NCBI RefSeq assembly: GCF_026342735.1
Contig: NZ_JAPEMM010000001.1
Span: forward strand, 3,286,001-3,350,000
Direction: 5' to 3'
DNA from: Streptomyces sp. NBC_00193
GTDB taxonomy: Bacteria > Actinomycetota > Actinomycetes > Streptomycetales > Streptomycetaceae
DNA: 64,000 bases
This document shows, piece after piece, positions 42,063 through 50,486 of this stretch; position 1 is the stretch's first letter, and every line of letters begins with the position of its first letter. A program made the translations under genes and the position numbers. The notes beneath the pieces were generated by a model that was given only the letters and a program-made list of their open reading frames with translations, was not told the origin of the DNA and did not search any database.

Positions 42063-43214
42063 TCAGGCACGCAGCAGGATGGCGGACGTCGGGACACCCT
42101 CGCCCGCGGTCACCAGGCAGGTCGCGGCGTCGGGCACCTGGGCGGTGGAGATGCCGCGGAGCTGCTTGACGCCCTCGTTGATCAGGTTGAAGCCGTGCAC
42201 GTAGGCCTCGCTGAGGCCGCCGCCGCCGGTGTTGATGGGGAGCCGGCCGCCGATCTCCAGGGCGCCGCCCTCGGTGAAGGAGGCGCCCTCGCCGCGTCCG
42301 CAGAAGCCGTAGCCCTCCAGGGAGAGCGGGATCAGGGGGGTGAAGGCGTCGTAGATCTGGGCGACGTCCACGTCCTGGGGGCCGAAGTCGGCCTGCTTCC
42401 ACAGGTGTCGGGCGGCGGTCCAGGCGGGGCCTGACAGCGGGTCGTCGTTCCAGTAGTTGACCATGCCGTGGTGCTGGGAGGGCAGGCCCTGGGCGACGGA
42501 GTGGACGTAGACGGGCTTCTGGCGGCAGTCGCGGGCGCGCTCGGCGCTCACGATGACGCAGGCCAGGGCGCCGTCGGTCTCCAGGCAGTTGTCGAAGAGG
42601 CAGAGCGGGTCACTGATCATGCGGGCGGTCATGTACATCTCGCGGGTCAGCGGGCGTTCGTACATCATCGCGGCGGGGTTCTCGTTGGCCCGGTTGCGGC
42701 AGGCCATCGCGACGTTGAAGAGGTGGTCGCGGGTGGCGCCGTACTCGTGCATGTAGCGGCGGGCCAGCATGCCGATCTCGTCGGCGGGGCGCAGCAGGCC
42801 GAAGGGGCGCGTCCACTGGCCGGGGGTGGGGAGCTGGACGGCCGTGTTCTTCCACGGCCGGGGCCCCGAGCCGCGCTTGCGCGAGCGCCAGGCCACGCCG
42901 ACGCTCGCCTGGCCGGTGGCGACGGCGGCGGCCAGGTGGCCGACGGTGGCGCAGGAGCCGCCGCCGCCGTAGCCGATCTTGGAGAAGAAGGTGACGTCGC
43001 CGGCGCCGATGGCTTTGGCGACCTCGACCTCGTCGGTCTCCTCCATGGTGTAGGAGGAGAAGGCGTCGACCTCGGACGGGTCTATGCCCGCGTCGTCGAG
43101 CGCCGCGAGAATGGCCCGGCAGGCCAGTTCCTTTTCGGACTGCGGCAGTTGTTTGGCAAAGGCGGTCTGCCCGATGCCGACTATCGCCGTAGCGTCCTTG
43201 AGCGTTGCCGCCAT
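42063..43214 (-). CDS. Thiolase-like lipid-transfer protein (Ltp2 family)
   Basis: A 383-residue thiolase-fold protein (TAIVGIGQTAFAKQLPQSEKELACRAILAALDDAGIDPSEVDAF, YGGGGSCATVGHLAAAVATG, YDAFTPLIPLSLEGYGFCGRGEG, GGGGLSEAYVHGFNL). It is similar to the protein at 11702-12922 in design. Probable function: C-C bond cleavage of a beta-hydroxyacyl-CoA side chain with the DUF35 partner next to it. ATG 43214 with GGAGG five bases upstream; GTG 43220 is a weaker alternative. Operator palindrome 52 bases upstream. Confidence 0.88.
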   Translation of the reverse strand: MAATLKDATAIVGIGQTAFAKQLPQSEKELACRAILAALDDAGIDPSEVDAFSSYTMEETDEVEVAKAIGAGDVTFFSKIGYGGGGSCATVGHLAAAVATGQASVGVAWRSRKRGSGPRPWKNTAVQLPTPGQWTRPFGLLRPADEIGMLARRYMHEYGATRDHLFNVAMACRNRANENPAAMMYERPLTREMYMTARMISDPLCLFDNCLETDGALACVIVSAERARDCRQKPVYVHSVAQGLPSQHHGMVNYWNDDPLSGPAWTAARHLWKQADFGPQDVDVAQIYDAFTPLIPLSLEGYGFCGRGEGASFTEGGALEIGGRLPINTGGGGLSEAYVHGFNLINEGVKQLRGISTAQVPDAATCLVTAGEGVPTSAILLRA

Positions 43215-43265
43215 CGCCACCTCCGGGGTGCACCAGTACTGACAGCCGCGAAGGCTACAGCTAAT

Positions 43266-43280
43266 CTGACGGATAGTCAG
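43266..43280. promoter_or_regulatory. CTGAC-N5-GTCAG operator
   Basis: CTGACGGATAGTCAG in the 94-base gap between the divergent thiolase-like (43214) and acyl-CoA ligase (43309) genes; one palindrome could control both. Confidence 0.7.
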
Positions 43281-43308
43281 CTACTGGTGTTGCAGGGAAG
43301 GGCGGACG

Positions 43309-44961
43309 ATGACCGAGGACGAGCGCGCGCGCGGGGCCGGGGCCGTGGACACGACGGAGGACGGACGGGCCGATCTCGCCTGGACCAGCATCGGCGGACT
43401 CGTCCGGCACGCCGCCGCGCACTACGCCGGCCGCGAGGCCGTCGTCGACGGGCGGGTCCGGATCGACTACGCGCAGCTCGGCGAACGCGTCGAGCGTGCC
43501 GCCGCCGCCTGCATGGCCGCCGGCGTGGAACCGGGGGACCGGGTCGCCGTCTGGGCGCCCAACACCCTCGAATGGATCGTCTCCGCCCTCGGTGCCGTCT
43601 CCGCCGGAGCCGTCCTGGTCCCCCTCAACACCCGTTTCAAGGGCTCCGAGGCCGCCTACGTCCTCCAGCGCAGCCGCGCCCGGCTCCTCTTCGTCACCGG
43701 CACGTTCCTCGGCACCTCCTACGTCGCCTCCCTGCGCCGCGCCACCGCCGAGGGCGAGGGTTCCGGGCCGCTGCCCGGCCTGCCCCACCTGGAGCAGGTG
43801 GTCGTCCTGTCCGAGGACGCCCCGGACTCCTTCCGCACCTGGAAGGAGTTCCTGACCGGCGGCGACTCCGTGAGCGCCGAGGCCGTCCGGGCCCGTACGG
43901 ACGCGATCCCCGCCTCCGCCCCCTCGGACATCATCTTCACCTCCGGCACCACCGGCAGCCCCAAGGGCGCCGTCATCTCGCACGCCCAGTCCCTGCGCTG
44001 CTACGAGGTCTGGAGCGAGCTCGCCGGACTGCGCGAGGGCGACCGCTACCTGATCGTGAACCCCTTCTTCCACACCTTCGGCTACAAGGCCGGGATCATC
44101 GCCTGCCTGATGCGCGGGGCCACGATGGTCCCCCAGCCCGTGTTCAACGTGGACACCGTCCTCGCCAACATCGCCGCCGAGCGGATCTCCGTACTCCCCG
44201 GGCCGCCCACCCTGCACCAGTCCCTCCTGGACCACCCCCAACGCGACCACCACGACCTCTCCGCCCTGCGCCTGGTCGTCACCGGCGCCGCGGTCGTCCC
44301 CCTCCAGCTCGTGGAGCGGCTCCGCGGCGAGCTGCACATCGGCACCGTCCTCACCGCGTACGGGCTCTCCGAGGCGAGCGGCATCGTCACCATGTGCCGC
44401 CGCGGCGACCCGGCGGAGATCATCGCTTCGACCTCGGGCCGGGCCATCCCCGGGACGGAGGTCAGGATCGTGGACACGGAGGGCGCGGACCAGCCCACGG
44501 GCCGGGCCGGGGAGGTGTGGGTGCGCGGCCACAACGTCATGCGCGGCTACTTCGAGGACCCGGCCGAGACCGCCGAGGCCATCACCCCCGAGGGCTGGCT
44601 CCGCACCGGGGACGTCGGCGTCCTCGACACCGCCGGGAACCTGCGCATCACCGACCGGATCAAGGACATGTTCATCGTCGGCGGCTTCAACGCCTACCCC
44701 GCCGAGATCGAGCAACTCCTCGGCCTGCACCCCGACATCGCCGACGTGGCCGTGGTCGGCATCCCCGACCCGCGCCTGGGCGAGGTCGGCAAGGCGTACG
44801 CGGTCCGCCGCCCCGGCGCGGTCCTCACGGCCGACGACCTGATCGCCTGGTCCCGCCGGGAGATGGCCAACTACAAGGTGCCGCGCGAGGTGGAGTTCGT
44901 CTCCGAACTCCCGCGCAACGCGAGCGGCAAGGTCCTCAAGCGAGAACTCCGCACCCGCTGA
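43309..44961 (+). CDS. Acyl-CoA ligase (AMP-forming, FadD-like)
   Basis: A 550-residue adenylate-forming ligase: P-loop IIFTSGTTGSPKGAVISH, AYGLSEASG (A5), GWLRTGDVGVLD and the C-terminal Lys in LPRNASGKVLKREL. It activates a carboxylic acid to acyl-CoA. Its place opposite an Ltp2/DUF35/crotonase operon suggests a steroid-ring- or side-chain-derived acid, like FadD3 or FadD17, as inference. ATG 43309 follows GGAAGGGCGG. Confidence 0.9.
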   Translation: MTEDERARGAGAVDTTEDGRADLAWTSIGGLVRHAAAHYAGREAVVDGRVRIDYAQLGERVERAAAACMAAGVEPGDRVAVWAPNTLEWIVSALGAVSAGAVLVPLNTRFKGSEAAYVLQRSRARLLFVTGTFLGTSYVASLRRATAEGEGSGPLPGLPHLEQVVVLSEDAPDSFRTWKEFLTGGDSVSAEAVRARTDAIPASAPSDIIFTSGTTGSPKGAVISHAQSLRCYEVWSELAGLREGDRYLIVNPFFHTFGYKAGIIACLMRGATMVPQPVFNVDTVLANIAAERISVLPGPPTLHQSLLDHPQRDHHDLSALRLVVTGAAVVPLQLVERLRGELHIGTVLTAYGLSEASGIVTMCRRGDPAEIIASTSGRAIPGTEVRIVDTEGADQPTGRAGEVWVRGHNVMRGYFEDPAETAEAITPEGWLRTGDVGVLDTAGNLRITDRIKDMFIVGGFNAYPAEIEQLLGLHPDIADVAVVGIPDPRLGEVGKAYAVRRPGAVLTADDLIAWSRREMANYKVPREVEFVSELPRNASGKVLKRELRTR

Positions 44962-45094
44962 CCCCGCCGACCGGGCCGGGGCGGACCGTCCGGGAGCCCG
45001 CCCCGGGGGCGCCGGCCCCGGGCTGGTCCGATCGGTCGGATCTGACGGTGGGTCGGGCCGGGACACTCCGGGCGGCGGCCGGGGCGGGGCTATG

Positions 45095-45117
45095 CATGGG
45101 TGGTCCAACCATCCATG
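45095..45117. promoter_or_regulatory. Inverted repeat upstream of the AOC-barrel gene
   Basis: CATGGGTGGT (45095-45104) and ACCATCCATG (45108-45117), nine of ten positions complementary, 24 bases before the start at 45141. Possible operator. Confidence 0.4.
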
Positions 45118-45140
45118 AGCCCCACCTCAGGAGCCTCCCC

Positions 45141-45689
45141 ATGCGCACCTTGCGCACCATGCACCCCCTGCGCCCCACGCGTCCCAGCAGAGCGGCCGGT
45201 CTCGGCACGGCCACCACCGCACTGGTCGCCCTGCTCGCCTGCGCTCCCGTCGCGTCCGCCGTCGGGACGGACGCCGATTCCGCCCGGGACAAGGGCAAGG
45301 GCCAGGTCATCACCCTGACCGGCCGGCTCGCGGAGCAGTCGCGCTTCCCCGTCAACCCCGACGGCCCCGCGGCCCAGGGCGACCGGACCGTCTTCCGCTC
45401 GATCCTCTTCGACAAGGACGGCCAGCAGGTCGGCGAGACCGGCGGCAGCTGCACGACCACCCGGGTCGACAACGGCGGAGCGGAGACGTGCGCCGTGACC
45501 TACAGCCTCCCGGGCGGGCAGATCACCGCACAGGGATTTGTCTTCGGCCACCTCGTACCGGGCCCTCCCCCCGCGTTCGACAACGCGATCACCGGCGGCA
45601 CCGGCAAGTACGACCGTGCCCGCGGCTCGATCCACGCCGAGACGATCGCTCCGGGTGAGAGGCGCTTCACGATCGACCTCGAACGCTGA
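45141..45689 (+). CDS. Secreted allene-oxide-cyclase-barrel-like protein
   Basis: A 182-residue exported protein. After a twin-basic start (MRTLRTMHPLRPTRPSRAAG) comes a hydrophobic segment (TATTALVALLACAPVASA). The mature part (VITLTGRLAEQSRFPVN, DRTVFRSILFDKDGQQVGETGGSCTTT, GGQITAQGFVFG, NAITGGTGKYDRARGSIHAE) has the NxxTGGTGKYxxxRG signature of the allene oxide cyclase/dirigent barrel. Bacterial members are uncharacterised. GGAG lies before ATG 45141. Confidence 0.75.
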   Translation: MRTLRTMHPLRPTRPSRAAGLGTATTALVALLACAPVASAVGTDADSARDKGKGQVITLTGRLAEQSRFPVNPDGPAAQGDRTVFRSILFDKDGQQVGETGGSCTTTRVDNGGAETCAVTYSLPGGQITAQGFVFGHLVPGPPPAFDNAITGGTGKYDRARGSIHAETIAPGERRFTIDLER

Positions 45690-45768
45690 CGCACGCGCGC
45701 TGACGGCCGGGTCCGGTTCGCGCGCGAGGACGTAGCGAACCGGGCCGGGGCCCTCGCATCGCCGCAGG

Positions 45769-46269
45769 TCAGGACCATTCGGCAGCCGTGCCCGTCCCCG
45801 GCGGACGCACCATGAAGACGTCGATCGGGTCCTCGGCTTCCACCACGAATCCGTGACGCTCGTAGAGCCGACGGGCGGCACTGCCCTGCAGGACGTTCAG
45901 GCCCACGGTCAGGCCCCGCGCGTCCGTCCGCTCCAGCACCGTGCGCAACACGGCGGAGCCGAGGCCCCGGCCCTGACAGTGCGGAGCCAGGTAGAAGTGC
46001 TCCAGCCACTGCCTGCCTTCGGCGGGCCGGACGGTGACGCATCCCGCGAGTTCGCGGTCGATCATGATGACCGACGTGTGCTGCGGGGAGAAGGAATCCC
46101 GCAGCCGCTGCCGCACCCGGTGCTCGTCGTAGCGTCCGAGACGTTCCAGATCCTCCCGCATGACCGTGGCCCGCAACTCCGCGATCGGCTCGACGTCCGC
46201 CGTCACCGCGGAACGCAGCACCCAGCCCGCCGTGTCCACCCGCGTACCGCTCATCCCCCTGGCATCCAT
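45769..46269 (-). CDS. GNAT-family acetyltransferase
   Basis: A 166-residue N-acetyltransferase. The acetyl-CoA pyrophosphate loop is CQGRGLGSAVLRTVLE and the last conserved strand is NVLQGSAARRLYERHGFVVEAED. Substrate unknown. ATG 46269 lacks a clear ribosome site; ATG 46254 (MSGTRVD) has AGGGGG too close. Either is possible. Confidence 0.85.
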   Translation of the reverse strand: MDARGMSGTRVDTAGWVLRSAVTADVEPIAELRATVMREDLERLGRYDEHRVRQRLRDSFSPQHTSVIMIDRELAGCVTVRPAEGRQWLEHFYLAPHCQGRGLGSAVLRTVLERTDARGLTVGLNVLQGSAARRLYERHGFVVEAEDPIDVFMVRPPGTGTAAEWS

Positions 46270-46325
46270 GGCCGGAGTATCTCAACCCACCCCCTCCGGC
46301 CAGGCACACGGGCCCCGGCCCGACC

Positions 46326-47288
46326 TCAGCCCGTCTCCGGGCCACAGGAGGATCTGCACCCCTTGCACTTACCGGGCGTCGGGCTGCGGAAGGCAAGATC
46401 GCACTCCGTGCAATTCACGAAGGGGTCCGGAGCCACGAAGGCGGGCGCGCGGGGCAGCGGCACCAGCGGCGGCGGCAACTGGGCCGTGAGCCGGTGGGCG
46501 ATCAGCCCGGCCGGATTGCGCAGCCCGTCCGGCAGCCGGGCGGACAACGCGCCGACCAGTGCCTCAACCCCCGCCCCGCGCTCCAGCCAGGCTTCGACCC
46601 CACCCGCGAGGTACCGGACGTCCCGCTCCCCGAGCAACAGCCGCGAATCGACCCGCCGCAACTCCGCGAGCACCTCGCACGCGAGCCGCCGGCGCCCGGG
46701 GTTGTCGGGATCCCGGGGCACGGGCAGCCCACTGGCGGGCGGGGCGGCGGCGGGCTCGTTCTCCGGCTCCGGCTCCGGCTCCGGCTCCGGTTCCGGTACG
46801 GCCTCCGGCGGTGCGGCGACCGGCGCCGGCTCGACCGGATCACTGGCCTGGTCACTGACCGGAGGGACCGGAGGCGCCTCATCCGAGGACTCCGCTGCGA
46901 CGGAGGGAGCAGCAGGGGCGCGACCGGTAGGGCAACGCGCCATGGCGGCGGCCCGGGGATGGTTGAAGGACACCGTACGGGTGGCGATCCGCCCGCCCGG
47001 CAGGCTCTCCAAGGACCGTTCCAGGTACCCGAACCGCACCAGTTCCCGGAGTGCCTTGCCGATCGTGATCTCCCCGATCGAAAGCCGTTTGGCCAGGTCC
47101 TTGATGCCGATGGGAGTCCCTGAGGGCAACGACTGGATGAAGATCCCCAACATCCGCGCGATCGGCGACATCTCGGGATGCTGAATCAGATCGTTGCTCA
47201 CGACCGTGAACCGCCCGGTGAGTCGGACGTTGGCGTGCCGAACGCCGTATGCCGCGCGCGAGGGCGCGGTAAAGTGCACCGAAGCCAT
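46326..47288 (-). CDS. Winged-helix DNA-binding protein with C-terminal zinc ribbon
   Basis: A 320-residue protein. Residues ~28-105 form a winged helix of the replication/plasmid-regulator kind (VVSNDLIQHPEMSPIARMLGIFIQSL, IKDLAKRLSIGEITIGKALRELVRFGYLERS). A Pro/Glu repeat linker (PEPEPEPEPEPENEP) follows, then a helical domain (~195-275) and a CTECDLAFRSPTPGKCKGC ribbon. Common in Streptomyces, often annotated as a helix-turn-helix protein; function not known. ATG 47288. Confidence 0.8.
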   Translation of the reverse strand: MASVHFTAPSRAAYGVRHANVRLTGRFTVVSNDLIQHPEMSPIARMLGIFIQSLPSGTPIGIKDLAKRLSIGEITIGKALRELVRFGYLERSLESLPGGRIATRTVSFNHPRAAAMARCPTGRAPAAPSVAAESSDEAPPVPPVSDQASDPVEPAPVAAPPEAVPEPEPEPEPEPENEPAAAPPASGLPVPRDPDNPGRRRLACEVLAELRRVDSRLLLGERDVRYLAGGVEAWLERGAGVEALVGALSARLPDGLRNPAGLIAHRLTAQLPPPLVPLPRAPAFVAPDPFVNCTECDLAFRSPTPGKCKGCRSSCGPETG

Positions 47289-47591
47289 GGGGAAGGGCTA
47301 CTTCCTCGTTGGTCAGGCCCTCGATCGGGATTCACAGTCCCGGCGGGGGCCGTCTCATGTCTGACGAGTTGTCGGGGCGAGCATATGCCAGACAACCACC
47401 GCGAAATCCACCCCAGTTGGCCCATTCACCCGTGTGAGTGAGAGCCCGCCGAGCGGGAGGCTGGTGGGGTTTGGAAAGAGGTCTTTCCCCAGGTACTCAA
47501 GCCAAAAGAAGCATCGCGCCCCACCGGGACGCGCCCGGCCGCGACCCGGTGGCCATCCGCCCTCGCACCCAAGTTTGAATAGGGTGAACCC
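47289..47591. other. Gene-free divergent promoter region
   Basis: Between the winged-helix gene and the acetyltransferase gene. The sequence is less GC-rich than its surroundings. I saw no strong palindrome or terminator in it; it presumably holds two divergent promoters. Confidence 0.5.
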
Positions 47592-48023
47592 ATGGCGACC
47601 ATCGCGGAAGAGTCCGCATTCGACCCGCAGGAGATGTTCGAGCTCTACGACTCGGTCGACTGGGCGGGCTACACCAGCGACGTCGACAAGCTCTGCCGCG
47701 GCCTGGCGAATTCGCACCTGGTCATCACCGCGAGAGACGAGTCGGGCACGCTCCTCGGGCTGGCCAGAACGATCTCCGACGACGAAAGCGTCTGCTACGT
47801 CCAGGACTTGCTCGTCAACCCCAAGTTCCACCGCCAGGGCATAGGCCGGCAGCTCATCGAGCACCTGAAGCAGCGGTACGCCCACTGCCGCTTCTTCCTC
47901 CTCTCGACCGACCACGAGTCGACCCCCGAAGGCCCGCGCAACCACGCCTTCTACCGCTCACTCGGCTTCCTCTCCTACGAGGAGAAGCGCATGTCAGCCT
48001 TCGGCCTGCCACGGGTCCGCTGA
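47592..48023 (+). CDS. GNAT-family acetyltransferase
   Basis: A 143-residue acetyltransferase: LLGLARTISDDESVCYVQDLLVNPKFHRQGIGRQLIEHLKQRYAHC contains the conserved strand and RQGIGRQL CoA loop, and NHAFYRSLGFLSYEEKRM is the C-terminal motif. ATG 47592 with a weak AGGGTG site. It converges on the Nudix gene. Codon use is slightly less GC-rich than its neighbours. Confidence 0.88.
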   Translation: MATIAEESAFDPQEMFELYDSVDWAGYTSDVDKLCRGLANSHLVITARDESGTLLGLARTISDDESVCYVQDLLVNPKFHRQGIGRQLIEHLKQRYAHCRFFLLSTDHESTPEGPRNHAFYRSLGFLSYEEKRMSAFGLPRVR

Positions 48024-48038
48024 GCCGCCTCCCCCAAG

Positions 48039-48506
48039 TCACCGAACGACAGGCCCGCGCCCGGCCCTCCAGTCGTCGATGCGCTTGCGGATGCTCGGCA
48101 CCATCGGAAGGCCGTCCACGGCTTCCGGCGAGAACCACGCGACCTCGGTCGACTCGTCCGACACGCGCAGAGTGCCGCCGGTGGGCCGGGCGAGGAGGCA
48201 GATCGAAAACTCCTGCCGCACCTCGCCGTCGTCGTAGGAGAAGACGTGGCCGGGGTTGCTGTACGTCCCGACGATCCCGGTGATCTCCACCGTCAGGCCC
48301 GTCTCCTCGAAGGTCTCCCGGACGGCGCAGTCCCCGAGGGACTCACCCACCTCCATCCTCCCGCCGGGCAGCGCCCACATCCCGTTGTCGGTCCGGCGCT
48401 GCAGGAGGACACGTCCGGCCTCGTCCACGACCACGGCCGATGCGGCCGGCACGAGACTGTTGGCCTTGGGGGCTTGCGGGTCGTCCTCGTAGTCACGCCT
48501 GGGCAT
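48039..48506 (-). CDS. Nudix hydrolase
   Basis: A 155-residue pyrophosphohydrolase with the full Nudix box: GGRMEVGESLGDCAVRETFEETGLTVEI (metal-binding REtFEE). The N-terminal strand pattern (ASAVVVDEAGRVLLQRR) is typical. It cleaves a nucleoside diphosphate linked to an unknown moiety. ATG 48506 lies 14 bases inside the 3' end of the XRE regulator gene, so it is the second gene of a two-gene operon. Confidence 0.9.
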   Translation of the reverse strand: MPRRDYEDDPQAPKANSLVPAASAVVVDEAGRVLLQRRTDNGMWALPGGRMEVGESLGDCAVRETFEETGLTVEITGIVGTYSNPGHVFSYDDGEVRQEFSICLLARPTGGTLRVSDESTEVAWFSPEAVDGLPMVPSIRKRIDDWRAGRGPVVR

Positions 48507-49254
48507 CGCGGCCCACCTCCCGAATGTCGCGCCCCCGACTCCACAACTCCTCGACGTGGGCGGAGAACCGGTCGAACATGCCGTCCGCCTGTCGGCGTCG
48601 TAGGTGCATCATCGGCGAGTCGTGCCCAACGCGGCGGGCCAGGATCGGTGTCACGATCATCTCGTCGTCGAAGCGGAAGACGGAGAGATTGACGTGTCCT
48701 GTCTCGAAGCGCCCTGCGATTCCGTCTGCGTCCTGAAGCTTCGCCAACTCGTTCAACGTCACCGCGATGCGTGTGGACAGCGTGAGAGGAACGTCCTCTT
48801 CGGCCTCCCGTGCCGCCGTGACCGGGCTGCTCGGGTCCCCGACCAAGAACCGCACTCGGCAGCCGGCCTCCGCCTTGCGGCGCAGAGCCCCTGCGAGGTT
48901 GGCTTGCTCCAGCCACAGGAAGTAGTTGGTGTACCCGGCGAAGACCAGCTCACGCTGCGCCTTGGTCACCAGGCTGCGCCACAAACCTGCTGGTGCGGCG
49001 GACCGGTAGGGGAAGACTTGAACTATTTCCTTGTCCGGACCGCTCGTAAGCGCAGACCGGATGGCGTGTGGCCACAAGGCTGATTCCTCCTCGCCTAATG
49101 CCTCGCAGGCAGCCCATCGATGGCGGGCGTGAGGGATCCGGTTGGTGTCGGTGATCCACCGGCCGACCGTCTTGGCGTCCACTCCGCAGGCCTCCGCGAG
49201 CTGCGTTTCGGTCATCTTGGCATTCGCCATCGCACGACGCAGAGCGTGATTCAC
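48493..49254 (-). CDS. XRE-family regulator with PLD-like (DUF5919-type) domain
   Basis: A 253-residue protein: N-terminal helix-turn-helix (MTETQLAEACGVDAKTVGRWITDTNRIPHARHRWAACEALG) and a ~170-residue C domain (LVFAGYTNYFLWLEQANLAGALRRKAEAGCRVRFLVGDP, SVFRFDDEMIVTPILARRVGHDSPMMHL) that looks like an inactive phospholipase D-like fold, as in DUF5919 regulators. GTG 49254 is preceded by GGAGG six bases upstream. One Leu (in CEALGEEE) is coded by TTA at 49096-49098, so translation should need the bldA tRNA. Coupled to the Nudix gene downstream. Confidence 0.8.
   Translation of the reverse strand: MNHALRRAMANAKMTETQLAEACGVDAKTVGRWITDTNRIPHARHRWAACEALGEEESALWPHAIRSALTSGPDKEIVQVFPYRSAAPAGLWRSLVTKAQRELVFAGYTNYFLWLEQANLAGALRRKAEAGCRVRFLVGDPSSPVTAAREAEEDVPLTLSTRIAVTLNELAKLQDADGIAGRFETGHVNLSVFRFDDEMIVTPILARRVGHDSPMMHLRRRQADGMFDRFSAHVEELWSRGRDIREVGRDAQA
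49096..49098 (-). other. In-frame TTA codon
   Basis: TTA for Leu in the XRE regulator gene. TTA is rare in Streptomyces and read by the developmentally controlled bldA tRNA. Confidence 0.85.
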
Positions 49255-49435
49255 AGTTCGCCTCCACGGGACGCCTGGGACGGTACGAACCGTAGTTGCG
49301 AGACGTCCCAAACGTCCTGGAAACGGGGTGGGAACGCCCTGACGAGCGATGGAGTATCCGTACATGGCCGGTCTTGGATCGTGGAACGGACCGACGCGGC
49401 CGGCAATCCCAACCAGGCGGAGAGGGAAACGAGTT

Positions 49436-49648
49436 ATGAGTACGGGTTGCGGCAGTGACGTGCCGCGCGTATTGATGACGGTGCGGATCTCGCGGGACGC
49501 GGGGCGAACCTGGGAGCAGGCACGAGTGGTGCGTGAGGGCGATCCGGTGGGCATCCTGTCCGACCCGGGGCGATACCCGCCGTGCGGATGTGGCCGATGC
49601 CTGGGGCGCCAGACGGTGGCGGCTCGATCGTTGCGACCATCCCTGTGA
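49436..49648 (+). CDS. Small conserved-looking Cys-containing protein
   Basis: A 70-residue frame with GAGGGA nine bases before ATG 49436. It reads SDVPRVLMTVRISRDAGRTWEQARVVREGDPVGILSDPGRYPPCGCGRCLG; the CGCGRC cluster could bind metal. It diverges from the XRE regulator gene, and such small proteins next to XRE regulators are usual in Streptomyces. Function unknown. Confidence 0.55.
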   Translation: MSTGCGSDVPRVLMTVRISRDAGRTWEQARVVREGDPVGILSDPGRYPPCGCGRCLGRQTVAARSLRPSL

Positions 49649-49991
49649 GGATGGTGCGCTGTGTGGGTCGCCATCGGCTGTCACGGCAGAACCAAGCGAC
49701 GGCATTGCCCCTCATCCCGGCAGGCTGTTGGCCGGAGCGCACCCTTCGGTGCATGCTCGTCGATCACGATTCCGGTGACCACTTCGCGCTCGTGGACTCG
49801 GTGAGATCGAACGGTAAGGCTGCTCTTTGGGTGAGCTGGACATGGGACGGCGGCGACGGCCGATTGCTCGAGCTCTCGGACTGCACCGAGTCGGGCCCTG
49901 GCGCGGAGGACGACGCGTGCATGTTGTTCCTCCGTCACGCGGGTGAGCACACATTTGTGGAGGCCGAAGAGCCGTGTGCCATCCTCGTAGG
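49649..49991. other. Mostly non-coding stretch
   Basis: This part has lower G+C and weak codon bias. One possible frame on the plus strand is listed separately. I see no terminator or operator that stands out. Confidence 0.4.
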
Positions 49992-50055
49992 TCAGCCCGT
50001 GAAGGGTTCCGGGACGAAGCGGCCCCAGGCCACGAAGGCGGCCAGGAGGACGTAG
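49753..50055 (+). CDS. Doubtful small open reading frame
   Basis: About 100 residues from ATG 49753 (MLVDHDSGDHFALVDSVRSNGKAALWVSWTWDGGDGRLLELSDC). Third-position G+C is roughly 80 per cent, lower than nearby genes. There is no good ribosome site and the end overlaps the DoxX gene by 64 bases on the other strand. It may be a decayed gene or chance frame. Confidence 0.25.
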   Translation: MLVDHDSGDHFALVDSVRSNGKAALWVSWTWDGGDGRLLELSDCTESGPGAEDDACMLFLRHAGEHTFVEAEEPCAILVGQPVKGSGTKRPQATKAARRT

Positions 50056-50378
50056 GCCAGGTCCACCGCCATGTACGCGGGCTCGTGGCGGCGGTGGCGG
50101 GTGAGGGTGGCGCCCAGCATGAGGAGGACCAGGCCGACTGCGGCCAGGGGGACCAGGACCGGGGCGGTGTGCAGGACGGCCGGGAGGATCAGGCCTGCCG
50201 CGGCCAGCATCTCCACGGCGCCTATCGCCTTCACCGCGCCGGCGCCGAAGTCCTCGACCCACTTCGCGCTGGCGCCGCTGGCGGCGATCTTCTCCTTCGG
50301 CGTGAACACCTTGAAGGCGCCGCCGAGCAGGTAGGCGACGGCGAGCAGTCCGGTGACGATCCACAGCGCGATGTTCAT
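49992..50378 (-). CDS. DoxX-family membrane protein
   Basis: A 128-residue protein with four membrane helices (IALWIVTGLLAVAYLLGGAFKVF; AIGAVEMLAAAGLILPAVL; VLVPLAAVGLVLLMLGATL; AVDLAYVLLAAFVAWGRFV), the DoxX/DoxD-like pattern. It follows the carboxymuconolactone decarboxylase-like gene on the same strand by 108 bases, a gap with a purine-rich GGAGGGG run, and both are neighbours of the ECF41 factor, which is linked to redox-type genes. ATG 50378 with GGAGTCC nearby. Confidence 0.85.
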   Translation of the reverse strand: MNIALWIVTGLLAVAYLLGGAFKVFTPKEKIAASGASAKWVEDFGAGAVKAIGAVEMLAAAGLILPAVLHTAPVLVPLAAVGLVLLMLGATLTRHRRHEPAYMAVDLAYVLLAAFVAWGRFVPEPFTG

Positions 50379-50486
50379 GGGGGGACTCCTCGGTCCTTGG
50401 AGGGGGAGGGGAGGGGGAGGGGAGGTGGAGGGGAGCGGGCCGGGCGCCGGCTCCGGCGTGGGGGCCGGAGCCGTGCTGCGCGTGGG

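Noticed and set aside
42610..43233. Arg-rich 207-codon frame overlapping the thiolase-like gene
   Set aside because: Same strand but another phase; the product is Arg/His/Pro-rich with no family similarity, typical for frame shadows in GC-rich DNA.
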